Positions 19,750-28,435 of a DNA stretch of 64,000 nucleotides are shown in pieces (position 1 is the stretch's first letter; each line of letters begins with the position of its first letter). The DNA is from Dechloromonas sp. Dech2017 (GTDB lineage: Bacteria; Pseudomonadota; Gammaproteobacteria; Burkholderiales; Rhodocyclaceae). The notes beneath the pieces are model-generated. The model ran no database searches, had not been told where the DNA came from, and worked only from the letters and a program-made list of their open reading frames with translations. The translations under genes and the position numbers were made by a program. The stretch spans positions 124,001-188,000 of the forward strand of contig SSXW01000003.1 of NCBI GenBank assembly GCA_009469585.1. The letters are read 5' to 3'.

Positions 19750-19763
19750 GTTTCACGTGAAAC
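19750..19763. promoter_or_regulatory. parS site (ParB binding), canonical
   Basis: GTTTCACGTGAAAC is a perfect 14-base palindrome identical to the core of the consensus parS. It lies in the 111-base space before the ferredoxin gene. Confidence 0.8.
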
Positions 19764-19801
19764 CGGAGCGCCTATAATGGCGGCCCCAAGGAGAGAACCC
19801 G

Positions 19802-20110
19802 ATGAGTCACTTCAAGCACCACGTATTTTTCTGCTGCAACCAGCGCCAGCCGGGCGAAACCTGCTGCAACGCGCTGGGCGCCAGCGAGATGCAGACCTAC
19901 GCCAAGGACCGTATCAGCCAGCTCAAGATGAAAGGCGAGGGCAAGGTCCGCATCAACAAGGCCGGCTGCCTCGACCGCTGCGACAACGGCCCGGTCATGG
20001 TCATCTACCCGGAGGCCGTCTGGTACACCTACGTGGACAAGGACGACGTCGAGGAAATCATCCAGGAACACCTGATCGGCGGCCGCGTCGTGGAGCGCCT
20101 GAAAATATGA
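19802..20110 (+). CDS. thioredoxin-like [2Fe-2S] ferredoxin
   Basis: The 102-residue protein has the fold of the NuoE-like, thioredoxin-type [2Fe-2S] ferredoxins. Probable ligand Cys are in FCCNQRQPGETCC (residues 10-22) and GCLDRCDNGPV. The ribosome-binding site AAGGAGAGAA precedes the ATG. Its stop overlaps the start of the following hydrolase by four bases (ATGA), so the two are likely coupled, as is common for this pair in betaproteobacteria. It probably transfers electrons to an unidentified partner. Confidence 0.85.
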   Translation: MSHFKHHVFFCCNQRQPGETCCNALGASEMQTYAKDRISQLKMKGEGKVRINKAGCLDRCDNGPVMVIYPEAVWYTYVDKDDVEEIIQEHLIGGRVVERLKI

Positions 20111-20745
20111 AAACGGTCGAAGAAAAAATCGTCGTCGCCGGCCCGGCCGGCCAGATCGACGTCATCATGGAACGTCCCGATGCGCCCAAGGGCATCGCCC
20201 TGATCGCCCATCCGCACCCGCTGGGCGGCGGCGCCAACACCAACAAGGTCGCCTACACGCTGGCCCGCACCTTCGTCAGCCTCGGCTACGCCGCCTTCCG
20301 CCCCAATTTCCGCGGCGTCGGCGGCACCGAGGGCGTCCATGACGAAGGCCGCGGAGAAACCGACGACCTGCTCGCCGTGCTCGACGACGCCAAGTGCCGC
20401 TGCGGCAACCTGCCCGTGGCGCTGGCCGGCTTTTCCTTCGGCGCCTACTGCCAGACCCGCGTCGGCAAGCGCCTGAGTGAAGCCGGCCACCCGGCCCAGC
20501 GCCTGGTCCTGGTCGGCACCGCCGCCGGCTTCGTCGAAGGCACCCGCCAGTACGACACCGAAGCGGTGCCGCACGACACCATCGTCATCCATGGCGCTAG
20601 CGACGAAACCGTGCCGCTCGCCAACGTCTTCGACTGGGCGCTGCCCAACGACCTGCCGGTCGTCGTCGTGCCCGGCGCCGACCACTTCTTCCATCGCCGG
20701 CTGCACGTCATCCGCGACATCATCACCCGCGCCTGGCGCCACTAG
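20107..20745 (+). CDS. alpha/beta hydrolase (dienelactone-hydrolase-like)
   Basis: The 212-residue protein is a short alpha/beta hydrolase. HPHPLGGGANTNKVAYTLAR (residues 36-55), NFRGVGGTEG, the nucleophile segment GFSFGAY (Ser near residue 109), Asp in GASDETV and His in GADHFFH are visible. No signal peptide. It is coupled to the ferredoxin gene and followed six bases later by the ABC ATPase gene. The substrate is unknown. Confidence 0.83.
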   Translation: MKTVEEKIVVAGPAGQIDVIMERPDAPKGIALIAHPHPLGGGANTNKVAYTLARTFVSLGYAAFRPNFRGVGGTEGVHDEGRGETDDLLAVLDDAKCRCGNLPVALAGFSFGAYCQTRVGKRLSEAGHPAQRLVLVGTAAGFVEGTRQYDTEAVPHDTIVIHGASDETVPLANVFDWALPNDLPVVVVPGADHFFHRRLHVIRDIITRAWRH

Positions 20746-20751
20746 GCCCGC

Positions 20752-21684
20752 ATGGCCGCCGCCGAACCGCTGGCGCTCGCCGCCGCCGACCTGCGCAAGA
20801 CCTACGCCGGCAACCAGGTCGTCGCCGGCCTCTCCTTCGCCGTGCGCCCCGGCACCTGCTTCGGCCTGCTCGGCCCGAACGGCGCCGGCAAGACGACGAC
20901 GCTGCGCCTCTGCCTCGGCCTGACCACGCCGGACAGCGGCGCCATCACGCTGAACGGCTGCGCCATCCCGGCCGACGGCCAGACGGCGCGGGCCCGGGTC
21001 GGCGTCGTGCCGCAGTTCGACAACCTCGACCCCGATTTCAGCTGCGCCGAAAACCTGCTCGTCTTCGGCCGCTACTTCGGCCTGCCCGAGCGCCAGATCC
21101 GGGCCCGCATCCCGCAACTGCTCGACTTCGCCAGCCTGGGCAGCAAGGCCGACGCCCGCATCGCCACCCTCTCCGGCGGCATGAAGCGCCGGCTGACCCT
21201 GGCCCGGGCCCTGGTCAACGACCCCGACATCGTCTTCCTCGACGAGCCGACCACCGGCCTCGACCCGCAGGCCCGCCACCTGATCTGGGACCGCCTGAAG
21301 CAGCTCAAGGCGGCCGGCAAGACGCTGATCCTGACCACCCATTTCATGGACGAGGCCGAGCGCCTGTGCGACACGCTGATCGTCATCGACCACGGCCGCA
21401 AGATCGCCGAAGGCAGCCCGCGGGCGCTGATCGCCGAGCACATCGAGGCGCAGGTGGTCGAGGTTTTCGAAGAATCCCGCGGTCAACTGGAAATTTTCGT
21501 CAAAAACCAAAAACAGCTGGCCGAGCGCGTCGAAACCAGCGGCGAAACCGCCTTCTTCTACTGCCGCGACCCGCGCCCGCTGCTCGCCCGCCTGGCCGAA
21601 GCCGAAGGGCTGCGCTACGTGCACCGCGCCTCCAACCTCGAGGACGTCTTCATCAAGCTGACCGGCCGCGAACTGCGCGACTGA
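20752..21684 (+). CDS. ABC transporter ATP-binding protein, NodI/DrrA-like
   Basis: The 310-residue ATPase carries the P-loop GPNGAGKTT (about residues 43-51), signature LSGGMKRR, Walker [14 protein letters not shown] and the H-loop His in LTTHFMDEA. The extra C-terminal 80 residues are typical of the NodI/DrrA group, which exports lipophilic compounds with an ABC-2 permease. No permease follows directly; the best partner is the NodJ-like gene at 25548, about 3.9 kb away. Confidence 0.87.
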   Translation: MAAAEPLALAAADLRKTYAGNQVVAGLSFAVRPGTCFGLLGPNGAGKTTTLRLCLGLTTPDSGAITLNGCAIPADGQTARARVGVVPQFDNLDPDFSCAENLLVFGRYFGLPERQIRARIPQLLDFASLGSKADARIATLSGGMKRRLTLARALVNDPDIVFLDEPTTGLDPQARHLIWDRLKQLKAAGKTLILTTHFMDEAERLCDTLIVIDHGRKIAEGSPRALIAEHIEAQVVEVFEESRGQLEIFVKNQKQLAERVETSGETAFFYCRDPRPLLARLAEAEGLRYVHRASNLEDVFIKLTGRELRD

Positions 21685-21695
21685 GGCCCGACCCC

Positions 21696-22415
21696 ATGAG
21701 CAAACTCGACCGCGAACTGCAGCGCCTCGGCTGGCCGATCGATGGCCGCCCGGGCAGCGCCGCCGACGGCAGCACCCGCTGCCTGGCCATCGACTTCGCC
21801 CGCAGCGCCGACTGGCCGCAGGCCGCCGCCCTGTGCCAGGCCCTGGCCGACGACCTCGACCTGCCGGCCCCGGCCGTGTCGGTTTCCGGCAGCGCCGGCT
21901 ACCGGCTGTGGCTGGCGCTGGCCGAGCCGACCCCGGCAGCCGAAGCCGGGCGCTTTCTCGCCGCGCTGTGCGGCCAGTACCTGGCCGAAGTGCCGGCCGG
22001 CCACTACCGCTGCCATCCCGCCGCCGGGCCGACCGCCGCCCCCCGCCTGGCGGTCGAAGCGGTGCCGGCGCTCGATGCCGTCACCGGCAAATGGTCGGCC
22101 TTTATCGACCCCGGCCTGGGCGAGATGTTCGTCGCCGAAGCCGGCCTCGACATGGCGCCCAATTTTGATCGCCAGGCTGATTTGCTGGCCGGCATCCAGC
22201 TCATCGCGGCCGCCGATTTCCGGCGCGCCCTGACCACGCTGACCACCCCGGAACCGACCGCCGCAGCAGCGGCCGCCCCCCGGCACGCCGGCGACCGTTA
22301 CGCCGACCCGCACAGCTTCCTGCTCGCCGTCATCAATGACCCGACAGCCAGCACCGCCGACCGCATCGCGGCAGCCACGGCGCTGTTGCCGTACTTCGCG
22401 AGGCCAGCCCGCTGA
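21696..22415 (+). CDS. hypothetical protein, primase-like segment possible
   Basis: The 239-residue protein starts MSKLDRELQRLGWPI and contains RCLAIDFARSADW and VSVSGSAGYRLWLALAEP, which faintly recall the archaeo-eukaryotic primase type fold; this is a weak impression only. Residues 190-205 are Ala-rich. No signal peptide or membrane segment. The start at 21696 is 11 bases after the ABC ATPase stop, so it may be cotranscribed with it. No function assigned. Confidence 0.6.
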   Translation: MSKLDRELQRLGWPIDGRPGSAADGSTRCLAIDFARSADWPQAAALCQALADDLDLPAPAVSVSGSAGYRLWLALAEPTPAAEAGRFLAALCGQYLAEVPAGHYRCHPAAGPTAAPRLAVEAVPALDAVTGKWSAFIDPGLGEMFVAEAGLDMAPNFDRQADLLAGIQLIAAADFRRALTTLTTPEPTAAAAAAPRHAGDRYADPHSFLLAVINDPTASTADRIAAATALLPYFARPAR

Positions 22416-22440
22416 AGCCCGGCAGGGCTGAGCCGGGGCT
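22416..22440. terminator. hairpin between convergent genes, possible terminator
   Basis: AGCCCGGC (22416-22423) can pair with GCCGGGGCT (22432-22440) with one bulge. It fills the gap between two convergent stop codons. There is no run of T on either side, so it could be a weak bidirectional terminator or a chance structure. Confidence 0.35.
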
Positions 22441-22900
22441 AATACCTGACCTGTTCGACGCCCAACGAAGGCTGGTCGCTTTGATCGTCGTAGCGGTCGA
22501 AACGCAAATAGCGCCCGAAAACCAGCGGCATCCATTCCGGGTAGCTGTAGCCGGCGCCCCGGAAATGATCGACGGTCGCCCCCGGCACGCCGCCGATGAT
22601 CACGTTGCCGAACATGCCCAGGTTGGCCCGCGACACGCCGTTCGCATTGGCCGCCGGATAACCGCCCTTGATGCAATTGACCTTGAGGTCCGAGGCCGAG
22701 CGATGGACATTGACGAAACCCGGGCTGGTCACCCGGACCCTGCCTTTCTCGTTGATCAGTTCGCAGTCGGCCCCATCGACGGCAGTGCCATCCGGCATTT
22801 TCGTTTCAATCCGCAGCGTCTGGACATTGCTTCCGGACACCGAAGCGCAACCGGAAATCAGCGCGCTTAATAAGATCGCCGACCCAAATTTCCCACCCAT
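22439..22900 (-). CDS. putative lipoprotein, unknown
   Basis: The chosen ATG at 22900 gives a 153-residue product with a lipoprotein signal (GSAILLSALISGC, Cys 18) and is preceded by a G-rich ribosome-binding site. The mature part has DGADCELINEKGRVRVTSPG and LKVNCIKGGYPAANANG, a pattern I associate with small PEGA-like or carboxypeptidase-like lipoproteins, but this is uncertain. A glycine-rich stretch GNVIIGGVPGATVDHFRGAG suggests a structural loop near the membrane. It should face the periplasm or sit in the outer membrane. Confidence 0.7.
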   Translation of the reverse strand: MGGKFGSAILLSALISGCASVSGSNVQTLRIETKMPDGTAVDGADCELINEKGRVRVTSPGFVNVHRSASDLKVNCIKGGYPAANANGVSRANLGMFGNVIIGGVPGATVDHFRGAGYSYPEWMPLVFGRYLRFDRYDDQSDQPSLGVEQVRY

Positions 22901-23006
22901 AGCCCCCCCGCCAGAATTGTCACCGGTTTCGTTCACGCCGTCCGGGACCAACCAATCGATAATCACACATCATAGCCCGACTGTCGATGGGCAGCGGCCC
23001 CGGCCG

Positions 23007-24566
23007 CTATCCGCCGTGCCGTTCCTGCCTCTGCAGCAACCCACTGGCAGCGCGCGGTGCCGGCGGCGGGCGGTCTTTGAGCAGCCCCTGCAGGCAGGCC
23101 GGGTTGCCGCGGGCGCCGCTCGCCCGGTAGTCGGCGAGCAGGCTATGGCGCACGGTTGCCGGGGCCAGCCCGCTGACCTGCGTCAGGTAGTCGAAGAGGT
23201 GGTCGACCAGTTGCTCCGGCGTCAGCCGGCTGGTGCTGGCGGTTTGCTGCCACAGCCAGTCGGTGAAGGCGAGGAGGGCGGCGAAGGGCGAGGGGGCGGT
23301 CAGCAGCAGGGGCAGGGTTTGCGGGAAGCGGCCGGAGTTGGCGAGCAGGTCCCAGTAGCGGGCGAGGCGGGCGAAGCGGGCGATGTCGGCGGCCGGCACG
23401 GCGGCGGTCTGCTGCACGGTGTAGGGCGGTTCGGCATCGTAGACCATGGCATGTTCGGCGCTGTGGCGGGCGATCGGTGTGCCGCGCAGGCGCTTGAGCA
23501 GGCCGAGCTGGATTTCGTGCGGGCCGAGCGCATGGAGCCGGTCGAAGCCTTGCGCGAAGCCGGCCAGGGTTTCGCCGGGCAGGCCGAAGATGAGGTCGGC
23601 GTGCAGGTGGGCCGGGCTGTGTTTGACCAGCCAGTCGAGGTTGGCGCAGGTCTTCTCGTTGTCCTGGCGACGCGCGATGCGCTGCTGGACGGCCGGGTCG
23701 AAGGTCTGGACGCCGATTTCGAACTGCAGCACGCCGGCCGGGAAGCGGGCGATCATCGCCTTGAGCGGCTCGGGCAGGTGGTCGGGGATGACCTCGAAAT
23801 GCAGGAAGAGGTCGGGGGTCAGCCGGTCGAGGAAGAACTGCAGGATGGCCAGCGAGTTGTCGACCTTGAGGTTGAAGGTGCGGTCGACGAACTTGAAATG
23901 GCGGGCGCCGCGTCGGTAGAGGCCGTCCAGCGCGGCCAGCAAGCGCTCGCGGTCAAAGGGCCAGGCGGTCTTGTCGAGGGCGCTGAGGCAGAACTCGCAC
24001 TTGAACGGGCAGCCGCGCGAGGCCTCGACGTATAGCAGGCGGTGGGCCAGGTCGGCGGCGCCGTATTCGGCGTAGGGCAGCTCGATGTCTTCGAGCGGCG
24101 GCTGTTCGCCGGCGATCACTTTCATCAGCGGCGGCGGCCCGTGCACGATGGCGCGGCACAGTTTGGCGAAGCTGACCTCGCCCCAGCCGGTGATCAGGTG
24201 GTCGGCCAGGCGGACGATTTCCTGGTCCTGCCATTCGTGGCTGACTTCCGGCCCGCCGAGAACGATGGTCAGCCCCGGCCGGGCCGCCTTCAGCCGGCGG
24301 ACGAGCTCGGTGGTCGGCCCGACGTTCCAGATGTAGACGCCGAAGCCGACGATCTGCGGGCGGCCGGCAACGGGCTCGCCCAGTTCGTCGAGCAGCGCCG
24401 CGACGATTTCCCCGACCGGCCGCTTGATGGTGAATTCGCGCAGCACGGCGGCCGCCCGCAGGTCGTCGCCGCCGTGCCGGGCGAGGTTGGCGAGCAGGTA
24501 GCGCAGGCCGAGCGCGGCGTGGATGTACTTGGCGTTGAGGGTGCTGAGGATGATGGCGGGCGGCAT
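23007..24566 (-). CDS. B12-binding radical SAM protein (DUF4080 type)
   Basis: The 519-residue protein starts PPAIILSTLNAKYIHAALGL, the hallmark of the family. An N-terminal cobalamin-binding Rossmann domain is followed by a radical SAM core with cluster motif CPFKCEFC (about residues 183-190) and a C-terminal DUF4080 region. The ATG at 24566 is chosen because it begins the conserved segment; upstream open frame is in the HAD gene's 3' flank. The reaction is unknown; members act in methylation or rearrangement. Confidence 0.87.
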   Translation of the reverse strand: MPPAIILSTLNAKYIHAALGLRYLLANLARHGGDDLRAAAVLREFTIKRPVGEIVAALLDELGEPVAGRPQIVGFGVYIWNVGPTTELVRRLKAARPGLTIVLGGPEVSHEWQDQEIVRLADHLITGWGEVSFAKLCRAIVHGPPPLMKVIAGEQPPLEDIELPYAEYGAADLAHRLLYVEASRGCPFKCEFCLSALDKTAWPFDRERLLAALDGLYRRGARHFKFVDRTFNLKVDNSLAILQFFLDRLTPDLFLHFEVIPDHLPEPLKAMIARFPAGVLQFEIGVQTFDPAVQQRIARRQDNEKTCANLDWLVKHSPAHLHADLIFGLPGETLAGFAQGFDRLHALGPHEIQLGLLKRLRGTPIARHSAEHAMVYDAEPPYTVQQTAAVPAADIARFARLARYWDLLANSGRFPQTLPLLLTAPSPFAALLAFTDWLWQQTASTSRLTPEQLVDHLFDYLTQVSGLAPATVRHSLLADYRASGARGNPACLQGLLKDRPPPAPRAASGLLQRQERHGG

Positions 24567-24615
24567 GCCGGCATTTTGACATCCCGGCCGGCGGCGCGTC
24601 GCCCGCAGCGGATTT

Positions 24616-24648
24616 TGATTTTCAGCGAATAATCGCGTTGACCGCAGC
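24616..24648 (-). repeat. dispersed 33-base repeat, copy E (spans HAD stop codon)
   Basis: Minus strand: GCTGCGGTCAAC, spacer GCGATTATTCGC, tail TGAAAATCA, continuing with AAATCCGC as in the best copies. It encodes the last residues AAVNAIIR of the HAD protein and its stop. Confidence 0.6.
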
Positions 24649-25389
24649 AGTGAAGTTGTCGACCACCGCCGCCGGCCGGATCTCCGGGTGGGCGTCGTCG
24701 CCCGGGCGGAACTTGCCGGTGCGCACCAGGATGCCGGGGATGCCGGCGGCCTGGGCGCCGCCGATGTCGTCGGCAAGATCGTCGCCGATCAGCACGGCGT
24801 CGGCGGCGGCGACGCCGAGTTCGGCCAGCGCCGCCTCGAAGAAGGGGGCGGCCGGCTTGCCGGTGACTTCGGCGCTGACCCCGGCCGAGTATTCCAGCCC
24901 GGCGACGAAGGCGCCCATGTCGAGCGACAGGCCGTCGGCCTCCATGAAATAGCGGTTGCGGGCCATGGCCATCAGCGGCAGGCCGTCCATCAGCAGGCGG
25001 AAGGCGCGGTTGAGCAGCGGGTAGGTGAAATGCTCGCCCATGTCGCCGAGTACGACGACGTCGGGGTCGACGGCGCTGTCGCCCATCTCGGCGGCGATGT
25101 CGGGATGGACCAGCCACAGCGGCTTGAGGCGGCGGCGGCGGACCAGTGTGCGGGCGGCCAGCGCCGCCGTCTGGATCTCGCCGGCGGCCAGCGTGAAGCC
25201 CATGCGCTGCAGCTTGGCGAACAGGATGTTGCTCGGCGTGCGCGTCGTGTTGGTCAGGAAACGCAGCGCCAGGCCGCTGGCGCGCAGGCGGGCCAGGGCC
25301 AGCACGGCGCCGGGCAGGGCCTCGTCGCCGGTGTGCAGGACGCCGGCCAGATCGATGAGTACCGCCTTCGGTGAAAAGTTCGCCGCCAT
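24622..25389 (-). CDS. HAD-superfamily phosphatase, LHPP-like (TIGR01458 type)
   Basis: The 255-residue protein is a class IIA HAD hydrolase. The nucleophile Asp is in VLIDLAGVLHTG; the second Asp of motif I is replaced by Ala, which is usual for the LHPP/HDHD2 subgroup. Motif II is FLTNTTRTP and motifs III-IV are GKPAAPFF and LIGDDLADDIGGA. Members remove phosphate from phosphohistidine, phospholysine or pyrophosphate; the substrate here is unknown. The last eight codons are made of a dispersed repeat copy. Confidence 0.85.
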   Translation of the reverse strand: MAANFSPKAVLIDLAGVLHTGDEALPGAVLALARLRASGLALRFLTNTTRTPSNILFAKLQRMGFTLAAGEIQTAALAARTLVRRRRLKPLWLVHPDIAAEMGDSAVDPDVVVLGDMGEHFTYPLLNRAFRLLMDGLPLMAMARNRYFMEADGLSLDMGAFVAGLEYSAGVSAEVTGKPAAPFFEAALAELGVAAADAVLIGDDLADDIGGAQAAGIPGILVRTGKFRPGDDAHPEIRPAAVVDNFTAAVNAIIR

Positions 25390-25547
25390 GCCTGCCTCCC
25401 TTGCTGATGATCCGGGTTCGATAGCCCGATTGTGCCAAAGTTTGCCGGCCGTGCCGCGGCTCTGTCAGGCGGCGCTTACAGACGGTCACGGCAAATCGCC
25501 TCGCCGGCCACTAGAATGGCGGCATCGTCCACGCCCCCCGTACCCCG

Positions 25548-26333
25548 ATGTCCGCCTCGCTCGCCGTCGCCCGCCCCGGTGTCCTCGGTTTCCTGCCCGT
25601 CTGGCAGCGCAATTTCCTCGTCTGGCGCAAGCTGGCCCTGCCGTCCATCCTCGGCAACCTGGCCGATCCGCTGATCTACATGCTCGGCCTCGGCTACGGC
25701 CTGGGTGCCATGCTGCCCAGCGTAGACGGCCAGCCCTACATCGCCTTCCTGGCCGCCGGCACGGTGTGCGCCTCGACCATGAATGCCGCCACCTTCGAGG
25801 CGCTCTATTCGGCCTTCTCCCGCATGCACGTCCAGAAGACCTGGGACGCCATCCTCAACACGCCGCTCGGCCTGGCCGATGTCGTCGCCGGCGAACTGTT
25901 CTGGGCGGCCACCAAGTCGCTGTTCTCGGGCGCCGCCATTCTTGTCGTCATCACCCTGATGGGCCTGACCCACGGCCCGTTGATGCTCTGGGCACTGCCG
26001 GCCATCGTCCTCACCGGCCTGGCCTTCGCGGCGCTTGGCCTGATCTGGAACGCCCTGGCCCCGTCCTACGATTTCTTCATGTACTACTTCACGCTGTTCA
26101 TCACGCCGATGACGCTGATTTCCGGCGTCTTCTTCCCGACCGACCAGCTGCCCGGCTGGCTGGCCCTGATCGGCCGCTGGCTGCCGCTGGCCCAGGGCGT
26201 CGCCCTGGTCCGCCCGCTGCTCGCCGGCCAGGTGCCGGCCGACGCCCTGATCCACATCATAGCGCTGATCACCACCGCCGGCCTAGCCTTCGCCATCGCG
26301 CTGCACCTGACCCGCCGCCGCCTGCTCAAGTAG
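25548..26333 (+). CDS. ABC-2 type permease, NodJ-like
   Basis: The 261-residue membrane protein has six transmembrane helices and the ABC-2 signature near its C-terminal half (FYYFTLF, ISGVFFPTDQLPGWL, PLAQGVALVRPLL). It matches the NodJ/DrrB group of drug or lipo-oligosaccharide exporters. The likely ATPase partner is the NodI-like gene at 20752. It is followed 9 bases later by cutA. Confidence 0.85.
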   Translation: MSASLAVARPGVLGFLPVWQRNFLVWRKLALPSILGNLADPLIYMLGLGYGLGAMLPSVDGQPYIAFLAAGTVCASTMNAATFEALYSAFSRMHVQKTWDAILNTPLGLADVVAGELFWAATKSLFSGAAILVVITLMGLTHGPLMLWALPAIVLTGLAFAALGLIWNALAPSYDFFMYYFTLFITPMTLISGVFFPTDQLPGWLALIGRWLPLAQGVALVRPLLAGQVPADALIHIIALITTAGLAFAIALHLTRRRLLK

Positions 26334-26342
26334 AATTTGCTC

Positions 26343-26660
26343 ATGGACACCCTGCTCGTCATCACCAACTGCCCCGACGAAGAATCCGCCAACGCCATCG
26401 CGCTGGCCGCCGTCGAGGCCAGGCTGGTCGCCTGCGTCAACATCCTGCCCCGCGTCCAGTCGCTTTACCGCTGGCAGGGCAAGGTCGAATCGGCTTTTGA
26501 AATTCCGCTTTTTTTCAAGTTGACCGCAGCGACCTACGCCGAACTCGAAACCCTGATCCGCCAGCACCATCCCTATGAACTGCCGGAAATCATCGCCCTG
26601 CCGGTCAGCCAGGGCCTGCCCGGCTACCTGGCCTGGGTGGTGGCGGAAACCGCGGTATGA
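26343..26660 (+). CDS. cutA: divalent-ion tolerance protein
   Basis: CutA1 is a small trimeric cytosolic protein whose name comes from copper tolerance; its exact role is still debated. The 105 residues show the family pattern: ARLVACVNILPRVQSLYRWQGK and HHPYELPEIIALPV. The start at 26343 gives DTLLVITNCPDEESA. A copy of the dispersed repeat overlays residues SAFEIPLFFKLTAATY without changing length. The stop overlaps the start of dsbD by four bases, the same cutA-dsbD order as in enterobacteria. Confidence 0.9.
   Translation: MDTLLVITNCPDEESANAIALAAVEARLVACVNILPRVQSLYRWQGKVESAFEIPLFFKLTAATYAELETLIRQHHPYELPEIIALPVSQGLPGYLAWVVAETAV
26498..26530 (-). repeat. dispersed 33-base repeat, copy F (inside cutA)
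   Basis: Minus strand: GCTGCGGTCAAC, spacer TTGAAAAAAAGC, tail GGAATTTCA. Lies wholly inside cutA, in a region where other CutA proteins have the same length, so it replaces rather than adds sequence. Confidence 0.6.
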
Positions 26661-28435
26661 GTAGGCGCCTATTCCTCTTCCTGTGGACGCTGCTCTTCGC
26701 GCAACTCCTGCCGCTCGCCCACGCCGACGAATTCCTCGACCCGGCCGTCGCCTTCAAGCCTTCGGTGCGCGCCCTTGACGGCCAGACCATCGAAATCCGC
26801 TACGAAATCGCCAAGGACTACTACCTCTACCGCGACAAGTTCCGCTTCCGCGTCGACGGCGAGGCGGTGACGCTGGGCGAGCCGGTCTATCCCAAGGGCA
26901 AGGAAAAGAACGACGACAATTTTGGCAAGGTCGAGGTCTATTACAAGTCGGTGGCCATCCGCATCCCGGTCGAGCGCAGCGTCTCCGGCGTGCTGCAACT
27001 CAATCTGGCGACGGTGTCGCAGGGCTGCGCCGATGCCGGCGTCTGCTATCCGCCGCAGACCCAGGCCCTGCAGGTCAGCCTGCCCGATCCGGCGACCACG
27101 CCGCGCTACACCGGCAGCCTGACCGAATCCGGTAGCGGCGACGAGAGCGGCAGCATCGCCGCGACGCTGAAGAATGCCGGCCTGTGGACCAGCCTGGCCC
27201 TCTTTTTCGTCGCCGGGCTGGGCCTGGCGCTGACCCCCTGCGTCTTCCCGATGATCCCCATCCTCTCCGGCATCATCGCCGGCCAGGGCCACCGGGCCAC
27301 GCACGCCCGCGGCCTGGCGCTGTCGCTGGCCTACGTGCTGGGCATGGCGCTGACCTACGCGGCGGCCGGCGTCGCCGCCGGGCTGACCGGTACGCTGCTC
27401 TCGGCGGCGCTGCAGAACCCCTGGGTGCTGGGCAGCTTCGGCCTGGTCTTCGTCGTGCTTTCCTTGTCGATGTTCGGCTTCTACGAACTGCAGCTGCCGA
27501 CCGCGCTGCAGAGCAAGCTGTCCGAGGAATCCGGCCACCTGCAGGGCGGGCGCGGCATCGGCGTCTTCCTGATGGGGGCGCTGTCGGCGCTGATCGTCGG
27601 CCCCTGCGTCGCCGCCCCGCTGGCCGGCGCCTTGCTGTACATCAGCCAGACCGGCGACGCCGTGTACGGCGGTGTCGCGCTCTTCGTCATGGCGCTCGGC
27701 ATGGGCGCCCCGCTGATCGCCGTCGGCGTCGCCGGCGGCTCGCTGCTGCCGAAGACCGGGCCGTGGATGGAATCGGTCAAGAAAGCCTTCGGCGTGCTGC
27801 TGCTGGCCACCGCCGTCTGGCTGGTTTCACCCGTCGTGCCGGCCGTGGTTTCGATGCTGGCCTGGGCGGCGCTGCTCATCATCCCGGCCATCTACCTGCA
27901 CGCCCTCGACCCGCTGCCGCCGCACGCCAAGGGCTGGCAACGCTTCTGGAAAGGCATCGGCATCGTCATGCTGCTCACCGGCGCGGCGCTGCTCATCGGC
28001 GCCCTGGCCGGCAGCCGCGACCCGCTGCAGCCGCTGGCCGGCCTGCGCGGCCAGGCCGTCGCCGGCGAAACGGCGCACCTGCCCTTCGAACGCGTCGCCT
28101 CCGTCGGCGAACTGGAAGCCCGCCTGAAAAGCGCCGGGCGCCCGGTGATGCTCGATTTCTACGCCGACTGGTGCGTCTCGTGCAAGGAAATGGAACGCTT
28201 CACCTTCGCCGACCCCGCCGTGCGCGCCCGCCTGGCCGGCTACACCCTGCTTCAGGCCGATGTCACCGCCAACAGCGACGACGACAAAGCGCTGCTCGCC
28301 CGCTTCCAGCTATTCGGGCCGCCCGGCATCATCTTCTTCGACGCCGCCGGGAAGGAAATCAGCGCGGTGCGCGTCGTCGGCTTCCAGGAAGCCGGCCAGT
28401 TCCTCAAGTCGCTCGACCGGGCCGCCGCCGGTTAG
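26657..28435 (+). CDS. dsbD: thiol:disulfide interchange protein
   Basis: DsbD moves electrons from cytosolic thioredoxin to periplasmic reductases. The 592 residues show a signal peptide (1-22), the N-terminal alpha domain with Cys pair in SQGCADAGVCYPPQ, the eight-helix domain with Cys in TPCVFPMIPIL and GPCVAAPL, and the C-terminal thioredoxin domain with DWCVSCKEME. All three redox pairs are present, so it should be active. Its stop overlaps the PAP2 gene tail to tail by four bases. Confidence 0.95.
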   Translation: MSRRLFLFLWTLLFAQLLPLAHADEFLDPAVAFKPSVRALDGQTIEIRYEIAKDYYLYRDKFRFRVDGEAVTLGEPVYPKGKEKNDDNFGKVEVYYKSVAIRIPVERSVSGVLQLNLATVSQGCADAGVCYPPQTQALQVSLPDPATTPRYTGSLTESGSGDESGSIAATLKNAGLWTSLALFFVAGLGLALTPCVFPMIPILSGIIAGQGHRATHARGLALSLAYVLGMALTYAAAGVAAGLTGTLLSAALQNPWVLGSFGLVFVVLSLSMFGFYELQLPTALQSKLSEESGHLQGGRGIGVFLMGALSALIVGPCVAAPLAGALLYISQTGDAVYGGVALFVMALGMGAPLIAVGVAGGSLLPKTGPWMESVKKAFGVLLLATAVWLVSPVVPAVVSMLAWAALLIIPAIYLHALDPLPPHAKGWQRFWKGIGIVMLLTGAALLIGALAGSRDPLQPLAGLRGQAVAGETAHLPFERVASVGELEARLKSAGRPVMLDFYADWCVSCKEMERFTFADPAVRARLAGYTLLQADVTANSDDDKALLARFQLFGPPGIIFFDAAGKEISAVRVVGFQEAGQFLKSLDRAAAG

